A stretch of DNA of 64,000 nt from Planococcus maritimus (GTDB lineage: Bacteria; Bacillota; Bacilli; Bacillales_A; Planococcaceae): assembly GCF_001687625.2 (NCBI RefSeq), contig NZ_CP016538.2, forward strand, positions 2,076,501 to 2,140,500. Direction: 5' to 3'. Below the pieces are notes generated by a model. It was not told the DNA's origin, did no database searches, and was given only the letters and a program-made list of their open reading frames with translations. The translations under genes were made by a program, and so were the position numbers. This document shows positions 47,622-55,752 of this stretch, piece by piece (position 1 is the first letter of the stretch; the number at the start of each line of letters is the position of its first letter).

Positions 47622-48128
47622 ATGCAATTGCTTGTCCTGCGCCTTGACTACCGCAGCTCTGCAGTAATCGAAGGCCTTCAAAACCAGCTGCGCCAGCCGA
47701 ATGCCACACCGGCGCTTCAATTGCCACACATTCCGCTGCTAGCTTTTGAACAGACCGCCCCGCTTCAATTGAAGGCAGCACTAGAACCAATTGTTTCTAC
47801 TATTGCGGCACCAGATTTTCATGCCAGCGATATTGGATTTTCAAAAGATGGCGAGCGATTTTATTTACATATCGAGCCTAGTGGAGCCTTAAATGACTTA
47901 CATAGCTCATTGAAATTGGCGGGCCGTGAATTTCAAAATGGGCCAGAACTTCATTGGCCACTGCGCATCCCGCTCATCAAAAAAGTACCTGCTCCATTTT
48001 GGGGACCGCTATTTGCCAGATTGGCGTTGGAGTTTAATCCGCTGGACGGAACGGGCGCAGCGTTAGAATGCTGGTCTGTAATTGGAGACCGGACGACTAT
48101 CGAATGGAGCATTTTCTTGGATAGCTAA
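47622..48128 (+). CDS. Hypothetical protein, possible 2H-phosphoesterase-like fold
   Basis: 168 residues from ATG 47622 after AGAGGAGGAATATC. I do not recognise it firmly. Two histidine segments (LQLPHIPLLAFE near residue 35 and PELHWPLRIPLIKK near 110) are spaced like the HxT/S motifs of the 2H (LigT-like) superfamily, but the Thr/Ser positions are Pro, so activity is doubtful. There is no signal peptide. It is 16 bases downstream of the nuclease gene, so it is likely co-transcribed. Confidence 0.6.
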   Translation: MQLLVLRLDYRSSAVIEGLQNQLRQPNATPALQLPHIPLLAFEQTAPLQLKAALEPIVSTIAAPDFHASDIGFSKDGERFYLHIEPSGALNDLHSSLKLAGREFQNGPELHWPLRIPLIKKVPAPFWGPLFARLALEFNPLDGTGAALECWSVIGDRTTIEWSIFLDS

Positions 48129-48176
48129 CCAAAAAAGCTGGTTTCTAAAAAGCTAAAAGTTTTTTTACAAAAGCTA

Positions 48177-48205
48177 TTGTCTTTTTTAAAACGGGGATAT
48201 ATAAT
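48177..48205 (+). promoter_or_regulatory. Promoter of tRNA-Val
   Basis: TTGTCT (48177-48182), 17-bp spacer, TATAAT (48200-48205), 21 bp upstream of the mature tRNA 5' end. Confidence 0.8.
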
Positions 48206-48226
48206 AATAAATGTCCTTGAGATTGC

Positions 48227-48299
48227 GATTCCTTAGCTCAGCTGGGAGAGCGCTACCTTGACAGGGTAGAGGTCGCTGGTTCGAGCCCAGTAGGAATCA
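48227..48299 (+). tRNA. tRNA-Val (anticodon GAC)
   Basis: Cloverleaf: acceptor GATTCCT/AGGAATC with discriminator A; D arm GCTC-AGCTGGGA-GAGC; anticodon arm CTACC-TTGACAG-GGTAG with anticodon GAC; T arm GCTGG-TTCGAGC-CCAGT (one G-U). CCA is not encoded. It is a solitary tRNA gene with its own promoter and terminator, reading GUC and GUU codons. Confidence 0.95.
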
Positions 48300-48326
48300 T
48301 CAAATGCATGCTACGCGCTGCACAAA

Positions 48327-48356
48327 CACCAGCCGGTTTTCCGGCTGGTGTTTTTT
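48327..48356 (+). terminator. Terminator of tRNA-Val
   Basis: CACCAGCCGG-TTTT-CCGGCTGGTG followed by TTTTTT. Confidence 0.9.
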
Positions 48357-48375
48357 ATTATTGCCCAAAACAAAA

Positions 48376-48662
48376 AAAGAGGGGCAGTCTCTTTTCTTCT
48401 AAAGAAATGGCTGATGTCCATTTCGACGGACGCTTTCCGCGGGCACGGCCTTAGCCGCTTCCCTCGCTTCGCTCAGTCCAGGGTCTTCGGCTTGCGTCGC
48501 TCCTTCGCTTAGCTCAGTCACTGTTCCCGCTGGAGTCGCCGTCTCCATTCTCATCAGCCAACTACTCTCAGGTGCCTCACCGATAAATCAAAAACAGACA
48601 GAGAAAAAGAATTTTTTCTCCGTCTGTTTTATTTTAGGGACTTATGAGACAGCCCCCTTTTT
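48376..48662. repeat. MITE-like composite repeat with inverted termini
   Basis: Nested inverted repeats: outer GGGGCAGTCTC / GAGACAGCCCC, then GGCTGATG / CATCAGCC, then a GC-rich core at 48425-48546 with ends GACGGACGC / GTCGCCGTC. The core shares short blocks (CGCTTTCCG, CGCTTCGCTC, GGGTCT, GGAGTCG) with the repeats at 12.7 and 62.5 kb. No transposase is present. Confidence 0.65.
48591..48635 (-). terminator. Hairpin terminator, 3' side of the TRAP operon
   Basis: AAACAGAC-GAGAAAA / TTTTCTC-GTCTGTTT arms with one mismatch, T-runs on both sides. Confidence 0.55.
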
Positions 48663-48664
48663 TA

Positions 48665-50698
48665 TTATGCCGTTTGAGCTTTTTTGGTCTTTTTCTCTCT
48701 CGACATCCATTGGATTGCGAACAAGATGATAAAGACTGCCGCCCCGATCAGATCCGTGAATCCTTCCGGGTAAATCAAGGCAATTCCTGTCACAAATGTG
48801 ATGATTCGCTCAATCCAATTGAGCTTCCGGTACCAATAACCGATCAATCCGGCACCAATAGCGATCATTCCGGAGATAGCTGTAATCAACACCCAGATCA
48901 ATTCGGTCCAGGTTGTATCGATCATCAATAGTTCAGGCGACAAGACGAACATATACGGAATGATAAATGCCGCAATGGCTAACTTCGCCGCATTGAACCC
49001 GGTCCGGATTGGCTCCCCGCCTGAAATACCGGAAGCTGCGAAGGCTGCGAGCGCAACCGGAGGCGTGATATCTGCGATGATCCCGAAATAGAAAACGAAC
49101 AAATGCGCAGACAATGCGACCACGATCGGTACAGCAGCACCAGCAGGCTCATCGACCATCAATAAGGTAATGATGGCAGGAGCGGCAATAGTAGACGTGA
49201 TAACATAGTTTGCCGTAGTCGGTGAACCCATGCCAAGCACAATTGCTGCAAGCATCGTGAAGAACAATGTCAAGAGCACATTGCCGCCAGATGCCGAAAC
49301 GAGGCCGTTTGCCAATGACAAGCCGAGGCCAGTTTTAACGACGACTCCGACGATAATCCCAGCCGTAGCAGTTGCTGCAGCGACGGCGAGTGCCGTTCTG
49401 GCACCGTCTACAAGCGCATTGATGATGTCTTTAAAGCCAAGGCGTGTTTCTTTATTGAAAGCACTGACAAAAATCGTCAGCAAAATCCCGTACAATGCCG
49501 CTTGCATCGTTGGCACCCCGACCAGCAGGAACAAGATGATAGCAAGAATTGGCGTCAGTAGATAAATTTTCTTCAAGACTTCCTTGCGGTCCGGCATTTC
49601 TTCAGGCGATAGGCCTTTCAAGCCGATTCGTTTCGCCTCGAAATGCGTCATGATCCAAACTCCTGTAAAGTACAACAGTGCTGGAATCGCCGCGGCTTTG
49701 GCGATTTCCCAGTACGTGACGCCGCCGATAAATTCAACCATTAGGAACGCTGCCGCGCCCATGATTGGTGGCATCAACTGGCCGCCTGTAGAAGCTGCAG
49801 CTTCTACACCGCCAGCAAATTCTTTCTTATACCCAAGCTTTTTCATCATCGGAATCGTGTAAGATCCCGATGTTACGACGTTTGCGACTGAACTTCCTGA
49901 AATGGTCCCTTGCAGGGCACTTGAGAAAATGGCCACTTTTGCCGGCCCCCCGGTCAAATTCCCAGCCAATGACACGGCAAGGTCATTAAAATATTGCCCG
50001 ACCCCTGTCTTGACCAAGAACGAACCAAATAATAGGAACGTAAAGATGAACGTCGCAGAGACCCCGATCGGTGTACCAAGAATTCCGTCCGTTGTATAGA
50101 ACATCAACTGGATCAAGGAATCCAAATCCTGCCCGCGGTGGCGCAAAAATCCTGGGAAATACGGGCCGAAGAATCCATAGGTTAAAAACAGAATCCCGAT
50201 GACTGTAATCGGCATCCCGACGGCCCGACGCGTTGCTTCCAGTGTCAGAATGACAGCTAAAATCCCGACAATCAAATCAAGTTCCGTCACACGGCCGATT
50301 CGGAATACCAAATCATCATACATGATCGGCCAATAAGCCCCGATACCGATAGATAATAAGGCGAGTATGTAATCGTACCAAGCCACTTTATGACGCTCGC
50401 CTTTCCGGCGGCGCATCGGGAACAAGATGAAAATGAGCGACAGCGCAAATCCTAAGTGGACCGAGCGCTGGATGTACGCTGTATATTGGCCGAAAACGGC
50501 GGTATACAATTGAAACAAGGAAAACGCTAACAGCCCGAAAAACACGACATGTTTGATGATGCCCGATAAATCACGGGTGTTCGACTCCGGATCGTATTTC
50601 TGAAGAATTTCTTTTTGCTTTTCTTCCGAGATATGGCTCTCATCTTCTGGTGGAAGTTTTTTCTCTTCTCTTTCTTCTGGCGATAATTTATCACTCAT
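48665..50698 (-). CDS. TRAP transporter fused permease (TAXI type, DctQ-DctM fusion)
   Basis: A 677-residue membrane protein. An acidic cytoplasmic N-terminus (LSPEEREEKKLPPEDESH) is followed by four spans equivalent to the small Q subunit and about 12-14 spans of the M subunit, with QGTISGSSVANVVTSGSYTIP and GGQLMPPIMGAAAFLMVEFIG, typical of TRAP-TAXI fused permeases. It imports an organic acid with Na+ or H+ using the TAXI binding protein at 51289-52266. It overlaps the DUF1850 gene by eight bases. Substrate unknown, often a C4-C5 acid or glutamate-like compound. Confidence 0.9.
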   Translation of the reverse strand: MSDKLSPEEREEKKLPPEDESHISEEKQKEILQKYDPESNTRDLSGIIKHVVFFGLLAFSLFQLYTAVFGQYTAYIQRSVHLGFALSLIFILFPMRRRKGERHKVAWYDYILALLSIGIGAYWPIMYDDLVFRIGRVTELDLIVGILAVILTLEATRRAVGMPITVIGILFLTYGFFGPYFPGFLRHRGQDLDSLIQLMFYTTDGILGTPIGVSATFIFTFLLFGSFLVKTGVGQYFNDLAVSLAGNLTGGPAKVAIFSSALQGTISGSSVANVVTSGSYTIPMMKKLGYKKEFAGGVEAAASTGGQLMPPIMGAAAFLMVEFIGGVTYWEIAKAAAIPALLYFTGVWIMTHFEAKRIGLKGLSPEEMPDRKEVLKKIYLLTPILAIILFLLVGVPTMQAALYGILLTIFVSAFNKETRLGFKDIINALVDGARTALAVAAATATAGIIVGVVVKTGLGLSLANGLVSASGGNVLLTLFFTMLAAIVLGMGSPTTANYVITSTIAAPAIITLLMVDEPAGAAVPIVVALSAHLFVFYFGIIADITPPVALAAFAASGISGGEPIRTGFNAAKLAIAAFIIPYMFVLSPELLMIDTTWTELIWVLITAISGMIAIGAGLIGYWYRKLNWIERIITFVTGIALIYPEGFTDLIGAAVFIILFAIQWMSREKKTKKAQTA

Positions 50699-51212
50699 AG
50701 ATGTTCACTCCTTCTAATTGCTGATAAATGGAAAGGCGCTGGGCACGGAAAGTGTAAATCTTGCCTCTTTCCAAACTCTTCTTCAAGTCGAGTTCTTTTC
50801 CTGCGATAAGGAAAGCGAGTTCCGCGTCCACGTCCCCGACTAGCAATCGGAATTCGGGCAGCTTCCGCTTCATATCTTGAATAAAGTATTTCCCGTCCTT
50901 TTCGACAAAGCGCTCCCCTTCTCCTGCATTCGACGGCATGCCGATATTGAAATCTTCGTATTCAAGTTCTGTCATCACCAATTGCCCGTCCTTATCAAGG
51001 CGGTAACTTTCGATGACATCCGATAAATGGATCGAATGCGTATAGCGAATCTTAAAGCGCTCTTCAACAACTGGAACGCGCGCTGTCACTTCATTTGTTT
51101 CCGAATCGATGAAGACGAAGTGTTTCTCATATGGGATGAAGAAAAGTGCGGAGCAAATAAGGGTGAGGATGGTTAACATAAGAAGGATTTTGAGAACTTT
51201 TTTATTCTGCAA
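50691..51212 (-). CDS. DUF1850 protein of TRAP-TAXI operon
   Basis: A 173-residue protein with one N-terminal span (ILLMLTILTLICSALFFIPY) and an extracellular domain (RFKIRYTHSIHLSDVIESYRL, LEYEDFNIGMPSNAGEGERF), which is the DUF1850 pattern. DUF1850 genes are commonly found between TAXI binding protein and fused permease, as here. Function is unknown, probably an accessory subunit. Confidence 0.82.
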   Translation of the reverse strand: MQNKKVLKILLMLTILTLICSALFFIPYEKHFVFIDSETNEVTARVPVVEERFKIRYTHSIHLSDVIESYRLDKDGQLVMTELEYEDFNIGMPSNAGEGERFVEKDGKYFIQDMKRKLPEFRLLVGDVDAELAFLIAGKELDLKKSLERGKIYTFRAQRLSIYQQLEGVNIYE

Positions 51213-51246
51213 GATGGTCCCCCTAACGACAAAAAATAAATAACGA

Positions 51247-51268
51247 CGATAAAGCTTGCGCTTTATCG
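51247..51268 (-). other. Intercistronic hairpin after the TAXI gene
   Basis: Perfect palindromic arms CGATAAAG / CTTTATCG between the binding-protein gene and DUF1850. It lacks a long T-run, so it probably stabilises the upstream mRNA or gives partial termination, favouring the binding protein. Confidence 0.55.
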
Positions 51269-51288
51269 CCTGTTATTCTGATCAATTC

Positions 51289-52266
51289 TTATTCGTTTAC
51301 TTCGTCGAAGTAACGCTGAGCGCCAGGATGGATGTCAATCCCGATGCCATCAAGAGCTGTTTCCGATTTGATGAATTCAGCTTTAGCGTGTTGGATTTGA
51401 TCTGTGTTTTCATAAATAGCTTTTGTAATGTCATAGACTGTATCTTCCGAAATATCGTTTTGGACGACAAGCATAGCCAAAACAGACACTGTCGCAACTT
51501 CTTCAGTCAATCCGTACGTACCGGATGGAACGACATCTTCAGCATAGTATGGGTATTTCTCGATTAGTTCCGCCGCTTTATCAGCTGCAACAGGAACGAT
51601 GTTTACATCAGAAGTGGCACTCAAGCTTTCAACTGCACCCGTTGGCGTTCCAGCTGTGATAAATGCTGCGTCAATTTGGCCCGATTGCAAGCTTTCCTGC
51701 GACTCGCCGAAGTCCAAGTTCTGTGCGTCGATATCGTCCATCGTCATGCCGTGGATTTCAAGCAATTGTTCCGCGTTGATATACGTACCTGAACCAGGTG
51801 CGCCAACAGATACGGATTTGCCAGCCAAGTCTTCAAACGCCGTGACGCCTGATCCTTCAGTCGTGACGATTTGGATTGTCTCTGGGTAAAGTGCTCCGAT
51901 AGCGGATACGCTGTCGATAACTTCCCCTTCGAACATGTTCGAACCTTCAGATGCGTAGAAAGCCGTATCTGTCTGCACAAAAGCGATTTCGCCTGTGCCA
52001 TCAGCAAGTGATGTCATATTGGCTGCAGAAGCCTGTGAGACTTCAGCAGTCGTATCGATGCCTGTTTCATTTTCGATGATCGTCGCCATCGCTCCGCCTA
52101 GCGGATAGTAAGTTCCTGTTGTTCCACCAGTCAACACACTAATGAATTCCGGCTCAGCTGCTCCGCCGCCTTCACCTTCAGTTGCTGCATCGTCTCCGCA
52201 GCCTGCTAGAAATACGGATCCGGCCAAAGCGACAGTCGCATAGAATCCAAACTTTTTGTTTAACAT
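51289..52266 (-). CDS. TAXI family TRAP transporter solute-binding lipoprotein
   Basis: 325 residues with lipoprotein signal MLNKKFGFYATVALAGSVFLAGC. The mature domain opens with FISVLTGGTTGTYYPLGG, the TAXI signature (GGTTGTYYPLG), and continues with FEDLAGKSVSVGAPGSGTY. It captures the substrate outside the cell and delivers it to the fused permease encoded downstream. It is the first gene of the three-gene operon. Confidence 0.93.
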   Translation of the reverse strand: MLNKKFGFYATVALAGSVFLAGCGDDAATEGEGGGAAEPEFISVLTGGTTGTYYPLGGAMATIIENETGIDTTAEVSQASAANMTSLADGTGEIAFVQTDTAFYASEGSNMFEGEVIDSVSAIGALYPETIQIVTTEGSGVTAFEDLAGKSVSVGAPGSGTYINAEQLLEIHGMTMDDIDAQNLDFGESQESLQSGQIDAAFITAGTPTGAVESLSATSDVNIVPVAADKAAELIEKYPYYAEDVVPSGTYGLTEEVATVSVLAMLVVQNDISEDTVYDITKAIYENTDQIQHAKAEFIKSETALDGIGIDIHPGAQRYFDEVNE

Positions 52267-52395
52267 AAATCGGCCTCCCTTTATCTATAGTTTCTTTCAT
52301 CCTTCATAATACCATGACTTTCTGTCCATCTGTCAATTTAATTTTTTCCAATGGAATCGGTTTCAAACCAAATTTATGGCAATAAAACCCTTTTT

Positions 52396-52980
52396 TTATA
52401 TTTCTGCTCCAGGCACGTGAGTTTCGGGTGTCGTCTCTTCTGGTTTCAAATCTTCGAAGCTTCGGCCTTCTTCCTCTAAGTCGCGCGTACGGTGTGCGAT
52501 ACGTGCTGAAGCACAGGCGGCGACGCTCGATACAAGGTCATCAAGGAAGGTGTGGACGTGGTCACCGTATTTCGTATCGAGCTTATGGATAATGCCAATT
52601 TTGTTTTTATCCAAATGGCCGAATGTTGTTACGGCAATGCTGCCATACGTAAGAACTGCGCCGAGACCGATCATTTCATCCACACCGAACAAGCCTTCAT
52701 CCGAACCGACGATTTGTTGGAGTGGCTGGGACAACTTCCCTTGTTCGGCCAATTCATCGAGTTCAATGCCGACTAGGAGGGCATGCTGCATTTCTCGCTT
52801 GCGCAAGACACTTTCGACTGATTCGGCACAATGTTCTACAGTCAATCCTTCATTATAAGGCAATTGCATTTCCAACACGATCTCTGCGATGTCTTTAATC
52901 GTGACACCTCTTCTTTCCAAAGCTTCATGGGTTGCTTTGGTTACTTCTTCTGAATGCACACGGAAATGTCCTCCATCCAT
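52396..52980 (-). CDS. Phosphatidylglycerophosphatase A family protein (YutG-like)
   Basis: A 194-residue protein of the PgpA/YutG family. EIVLEMQLPYNEGLTVEHC lies in the N-terminal part, and GLGAVLTYGSIAVTTFGHLDKNKIG with HTFLDDLVSSVAACASARIAH toward the C-terminus; conserved acidic residues sit in the last. Unlike E. coli PgpA it lacks clear long membrane spans. It may dephosphorylate phosphatidylglycerol phosphate. It is monocistronic and divergent from the esterase gene. Confidence 0.78.
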   Translation of the reverse strand: MDGGHFRVHSEEVTKATHEALERRGVTIKDIAEIVLEMQLPYNEGLTVEHCAESVESVLRKREMQHALLVGIELDELAEQGKLSQPLQQIVGSDEGLFGVDEMIGLGAVLTYGSIAVTTFGHLDKNKIGIIHKLDTKYGDHVHTFLDDLVSSVAACASARIAHRTRDLEEEGRSFEDLKPEETTPETHVPGAEI

Positions 52981-53087
52981 GATACCATCCCCTCTCTCTA
53001 TTTGGATTTGTCTTCCTGTCCATTATACCTTGCATAGGGGAATATGTTACAATTTTTGTACAATAGAATTTTGAAGGAGGCAACACC

Positions 53088-53810
53088 ATGAACAAAGGAA
53101 GCGTAGAAGATTTCACGCTCTATAGCGATGCCTTGGGAGAAGAGATGCAAGTGCTCGTCCACTTGCCGGCAAACTATTCTCCCCTCTATAAATACAGCCT
53201 CGTCATCGCATCCGACGGCAAGGATTATTTCCAGCTTGGCCGTGTTCCGCGCGTCGTCGATGAACTGCTGGAAAATCAGAAAATCGAAAATATTATCTTC
53301 GTCGGCATTCCTTATAAAAGCGTAGAAGACCGCAATCGGAAATACGAACCGACCGGTGAACAGCATGGTGCTTATTTGCGTTTTCTTGCACATGAGCTAG
53401 CGCCTTATCTCGATGAAAACTATCCTAGCTACCAAGTAGGCATGGGACGGACATTGATTGGTGATTCGCTGGCAGCGACCGTTTCTTTGATGGCGGCGCT
53501 CAAATACCCTAATATTTTTGGGCGCGTCATTCTTCAGTCGCCGAAAGTTGGACCTGAAATGATTAAGGCCGTCGAGAACTTTTCGATGAACAATTCATTT
53601 ACGGTCTATCACGTCATCGGATCGGAAGAAACAAACGTGAAGCTAACCAATGGAGAAACTGCCGATTTTCTAACGCCGAATCGCGAGTTGAATGAGTTGA
53701 TGAAAAATAAAGGGTTTTCCCTGTTTTACGAAGAATTCAAAGGAGACCATACATGGAAATTCTGGCAGCCTGACCTGAAGCGGGCCTTGCTGATGAATTT
53801 CGGCATGTAG
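53088..53810 (+). CDS. Esterase, alpha/beta hydrolase (YjcH-like)
   Basis: A 240-residue cytosolic protein of the putative esterase (Fes/esterase D-like) family. Nucleophile region GRTLIGDSLAATVSLMAA (Ser in GDSLA), and C-terminal catalytic His in EFKGDHTWKFWQPDL. The ribosome binding site is AAGGAGG. It is followed by the YjcG and YjcF homologues, the same order as yjcH-yjcG-yjcF in B. subtilis. Substrate unknown. Confidence 0.83.
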   Translation: MNKGSVEDFTLYSDALGEEMQVLVHLPANYSPLYKYSLVIASDGKDYFQLGRVPRVVDELLENQKIENIIFVGIPYKSVEDRNRKYEPTGEQHGAYLRFLAHELAPYLDENYPSYQVGMGRTLIGDSLAATVSLMAALKYPNIFGRVILQSPKVGPEMIKAVENFSMNNSFTVYHVIGSEETNVKLTNGETADFLTPNRELNELMKNKGFSLFYEEFKGDHTWKFWQPDLKRALLMNFGM

Positions 53811-53886
53811 GCTTTCAAGTAACAAAGCGAACAATTTGATATAATTGAAGAGAAGCACATTTATTAGATGAGGAGGTCTATTGATT

Positions 53887-54405
53887 ATGAAATATGGTAT
53901 TGCAGCATTTCCATCAAAAAAACTACAAGATTTGGCGAATTCCTACCGGAAGCGCTATGACCCGCATTATGAGTTGATCACGCCCCATATTACATTAAAA
54001 GGGCCTTTTGAAGCAGATGACTCAGAAGTAAAAGCAATGGCTGAAGAACTCGGCAATATTGCCAAACGCCAAAAGCCATTCCGCATTCACGCAACGCGTG
54101 TCAGCACGTTTACTCCGGTGACGAACGCTTTATACTTCAAAATTGAGCCATCCAAAGAGCTATTGGATCTTCACGAAGACCTCCATTCTGATTTTCTTGG
54201 CGGCATGCCGGACCACCCATTTGTGCCCCATATTACCATCGCACAAAAACTATCGGATTCGGAGCATGCTGATGTGTACGGCCAATTGAAAATGGCTGGC
54301 ATTGACCACGCAGAGACGATCGACCGTGTCCACTTGCTCTATCAATTGGAAGATGGTTCATGGACAGTCTTCGACACCTTCCGTTTGTCAGGAGATGAAG
54401 CTTAA
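53887..54405 (+). CDS. 2'-5' RNA ligase superfamily protein (YjcG-like)
   Basis: 172 residues. ATG 53887 is chosen because MKYGIAAFPSKKLQDLANSYRKRYDP aligns with YjcG; a TTG at 53881 lies too close to GGAGG. The two 2H phosphoesterase motifs are HITLKGPF (residue ~36) and HITIAQ (~115), both intact. It may be a cyclic phosphodiesterase acting on RNA ends or nucleotides. It abuts the GNAT gene without a gap. Confidence 0.88.
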   Translation: MKYGIAAFPSKKLQDLANSYRKRYDPHYELITPHITLKGPFEADDSEVKAMAEELGNIAKRQKPFRIHATRVSTFTPVTNALYFKIEPSKELLDLHEDLHSDFLGGMPDHPFVPHITIAQKLSDSEHADVYGQLKMAGIDHAETIDRVHLLYQLEDGSWTVFDTFRLSGDEA

Positions 54406-54834
54406 TTGCAGAAAGTGAAAATCGTTGAAACTGAACTGGAAAAAGAACAAGCTTTTGATATTCGCCGAAAAGTGTTCGTCGATGAGCAAGGCGTTGCTCT
54501 TCATGTCGAGATGGATGAGCATGACGACAGTGCAACTCATTTTATCGGTTATGAACTGGAACAACCAATCGCTGCTGCCCGCATTCGCGAGTATGAACAG
54601 GGCGTTGGAAAAGTCGAGCGCGTCTGTGTTTTATCAGAATACCGAGGGCATCATTTTGGAGCAGAGCTGATGGAACAACTCGAGGAATATGCTCGGTCAA
54701 TCGGCTATTTCCGCTTACAGCTTAACTCTCAAAGCCATGCCATTTCATTTTACGAACGCCTTGGCTATGATGTGGTATCACCTGAATTCATGGACGCTGG
54801 CATTCCGCATCGACAAATGGAAAAAACGCTATAA
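54406..54834 (+). CDS. GNAT family N-acetyltransferase (YjcF-like)
   Basis: A 142-residue acetyltransferase starting at TTG 54406, directly after the YjcG stop, with AGGAGA eleven bases upstream. Motifs: AFDIRRKVFVDEQGVALHVE (N-terminal), VERVCVLSEYRGHHFGAELM (acetyl-CoA binding R/Q-x-x-G-x-G/A) and QLNSQSHAISFYERLGY. It is the ElaA/YjcF subgroup. The acceptor is unknown. Confidence 0.87.
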   Translation: MQKVKIVETELEKEQAFDIRRKVFVDEQGVALHVEMDEHDDSATHFIGYELEQPIAAARIREYEQGVGKVERVCVLSEYRGHHFGAELMEQLEEYARSIGYFRLQLNSQSHAISFYERLGYDVVSPEFMDAGIPHRQMEKTL

Positions 54835-54835
54835 C

Positions 54836-54871
54836 AAAAAACCCCTTCCGGAAAATCTGGAAGGGTTTTTG
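54836..54871. terminator. Bidirectional terminator, yjcF / fabI
   Basis: AAAAACCCCTTCC-GGAAAATC-TGGAAGGGTTTTT between convergent genes. Confidence 0.85.
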
Positions 54872-54881
54872 TTATGCCTTT

Positions 54882-55652
54882 TTACAATACGTGGTAGCCG
54901 CTATCGACGTGCAACACTTCTCCGGTGATGCCGCGAGACATATTGCTGAACAAGAACACGGCCGTGTCGCCGACTTCTTCAGGTGTTGTATTGCGGCGAA
55001 GCGGAGCTTTTTCTTCGATTTCACGCAAAATCGAGTTGAAATCGCTGACGCCTTTAGAAGACAATGTGCGAATAGGGCCTGATGAAATCGCATTGACGCG
55101 AATATCATGCTTCCCGAGATCTGCCGCCAAATAACGGACAGACATTTCGAGTGAAGCTTTCGCCACACCCATAACATTATAGTTCGGCATGACGCGTTCT
55201 CCACCAATGTAAGTCAAGGCTACGATGCTGCCGCCTTCTGACATCAACGGTTTCGCGTATTTCGAAACAATCGTCAATGAGTAAGAACTGATATTATGCG
55301 CCAATAGGAAGCCTTCACGCGATGTATCCGAAAAATCCCCTGACAATTCTTCCGTTTTTGCGAATGCGATGCAATGCGCAAGCCCGTCAATTTTGCCATT
55401 ATTTTCTTCGATGGTGTGGAAGCATTTTTCGACGTCTTCATCACTTGTCACATCACAAGGCAAAATCTGCTCATGATTGCCATCAAGTGTTGCAACTAAG
55501 TCACGCACTGATTTTTCAAAGCGCTCCCCTGCATATGTAAAGATCAAGTTCGCTCCAGCGGCATCCAATGAACGCGCAATTCCCCATGCAATGCTGCGCT
55601 TATTAGCGACACCCATGATAACGTATGTTTTGTCTTTTAATGAAATCGACAT
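54882..55652 (-). CDS. fabI: Enoyl-[acyl-carrier-protein] reductase (NADH/NADPH)
   Basis: A 256-residue SDR-like enzyme of fatty acid synthesis. Cofactor segment VIMGVANKRSIAWGIARSL, DVTSDEDV, HCIAFA, and the FabI active site with Tyr and Lys in NYNVMGVAKASLEMSVRYLA, then AISSGPIRTL. It reduces trans-2-enoyl-ACP in the last elongation step and is the triclosan target. AGGAGG precedes the start. Transcription is likely controlled by FapR through the operator directly upstream. Confidence 0.95.
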   Translation of the reverse strand: MSISLKDKTYVIMGVANKRSIAWGIARSLDAAGANLIFTYAGERFEKSVRDLVATLDGNHEQILPCDVTSDEDVEKCFHTIEENNGKIDGLAHCIAFAKTEELSGDFSDTSREGFLLAHNISSYSLTIVSKYAKPLMSEGGSIVALTYIGGERVMPNYNVMGVAKASLEMSVRYLAADLGKHDIRVNAISSGPIRTLSSKGVSDFNSILREIEEKAPLRRNTTPEEVGDTAVFLFSNMSRGITGEVLHVDSGYHVL

Positions 55653-55668
55653 ATATAGACCTCCTAAT

Positions 55669-55687
55669 ATTATTACCTGGTACTAAT
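55669..55687 (-). promoter_or_regulatory. FapR operator of fabI
   Basis: ATTATTACCTGGTACTAAT: on the minus strand this reads TTAGTACC-A-GGTAATAA, close to the FapR consensus TTAGTACCTGATACTAA. It covers the predicted transcription start, where FapR would repress until malonyl-CoA relieves it. Confidence 0.85.
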
Positions 55688-55714
55688 ATTACCTCATAAA
55701 AAAAGAAAGTGCAA
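55686..55714 (-). promoter_or_regulatory. SigA promoter of fabI
   Basis: TTGCAC (55714-55709), 17-bp spacer, TAATAT (55691-55686). The -35 lies inside the hairpin of the mgtE terminator and the -10 abuts the FapR operator. Confidence 0.75.
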
Positions 55715-55726
55715 TTGCACTTTCTA
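55693..55726 (-). terminator. Terminator of mgtE
   Basis: Perfect palindrome AGAAAGTGCAATTGCACTTTCT followed on the minus strand by seven T. Confidence 0.85.
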
Positions 55727-55752
55727 AAATCTTTCTTCATTTTACTCATTGC

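Larger units (their letters stand above)
48300..48664. other. Intergenic region with terminator and palindromic repeat
   Basis: A 365-bp stretch without a gene. It holds the tRNA terminator, a composite repeat bordered by inverted ends (GGGGCAGTCTC at about 48384 and GAGACAGCCCC at about 48645), and a further hairpin (48591-48635) that can terminate the TRAP operon. Confidence 0.7.
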
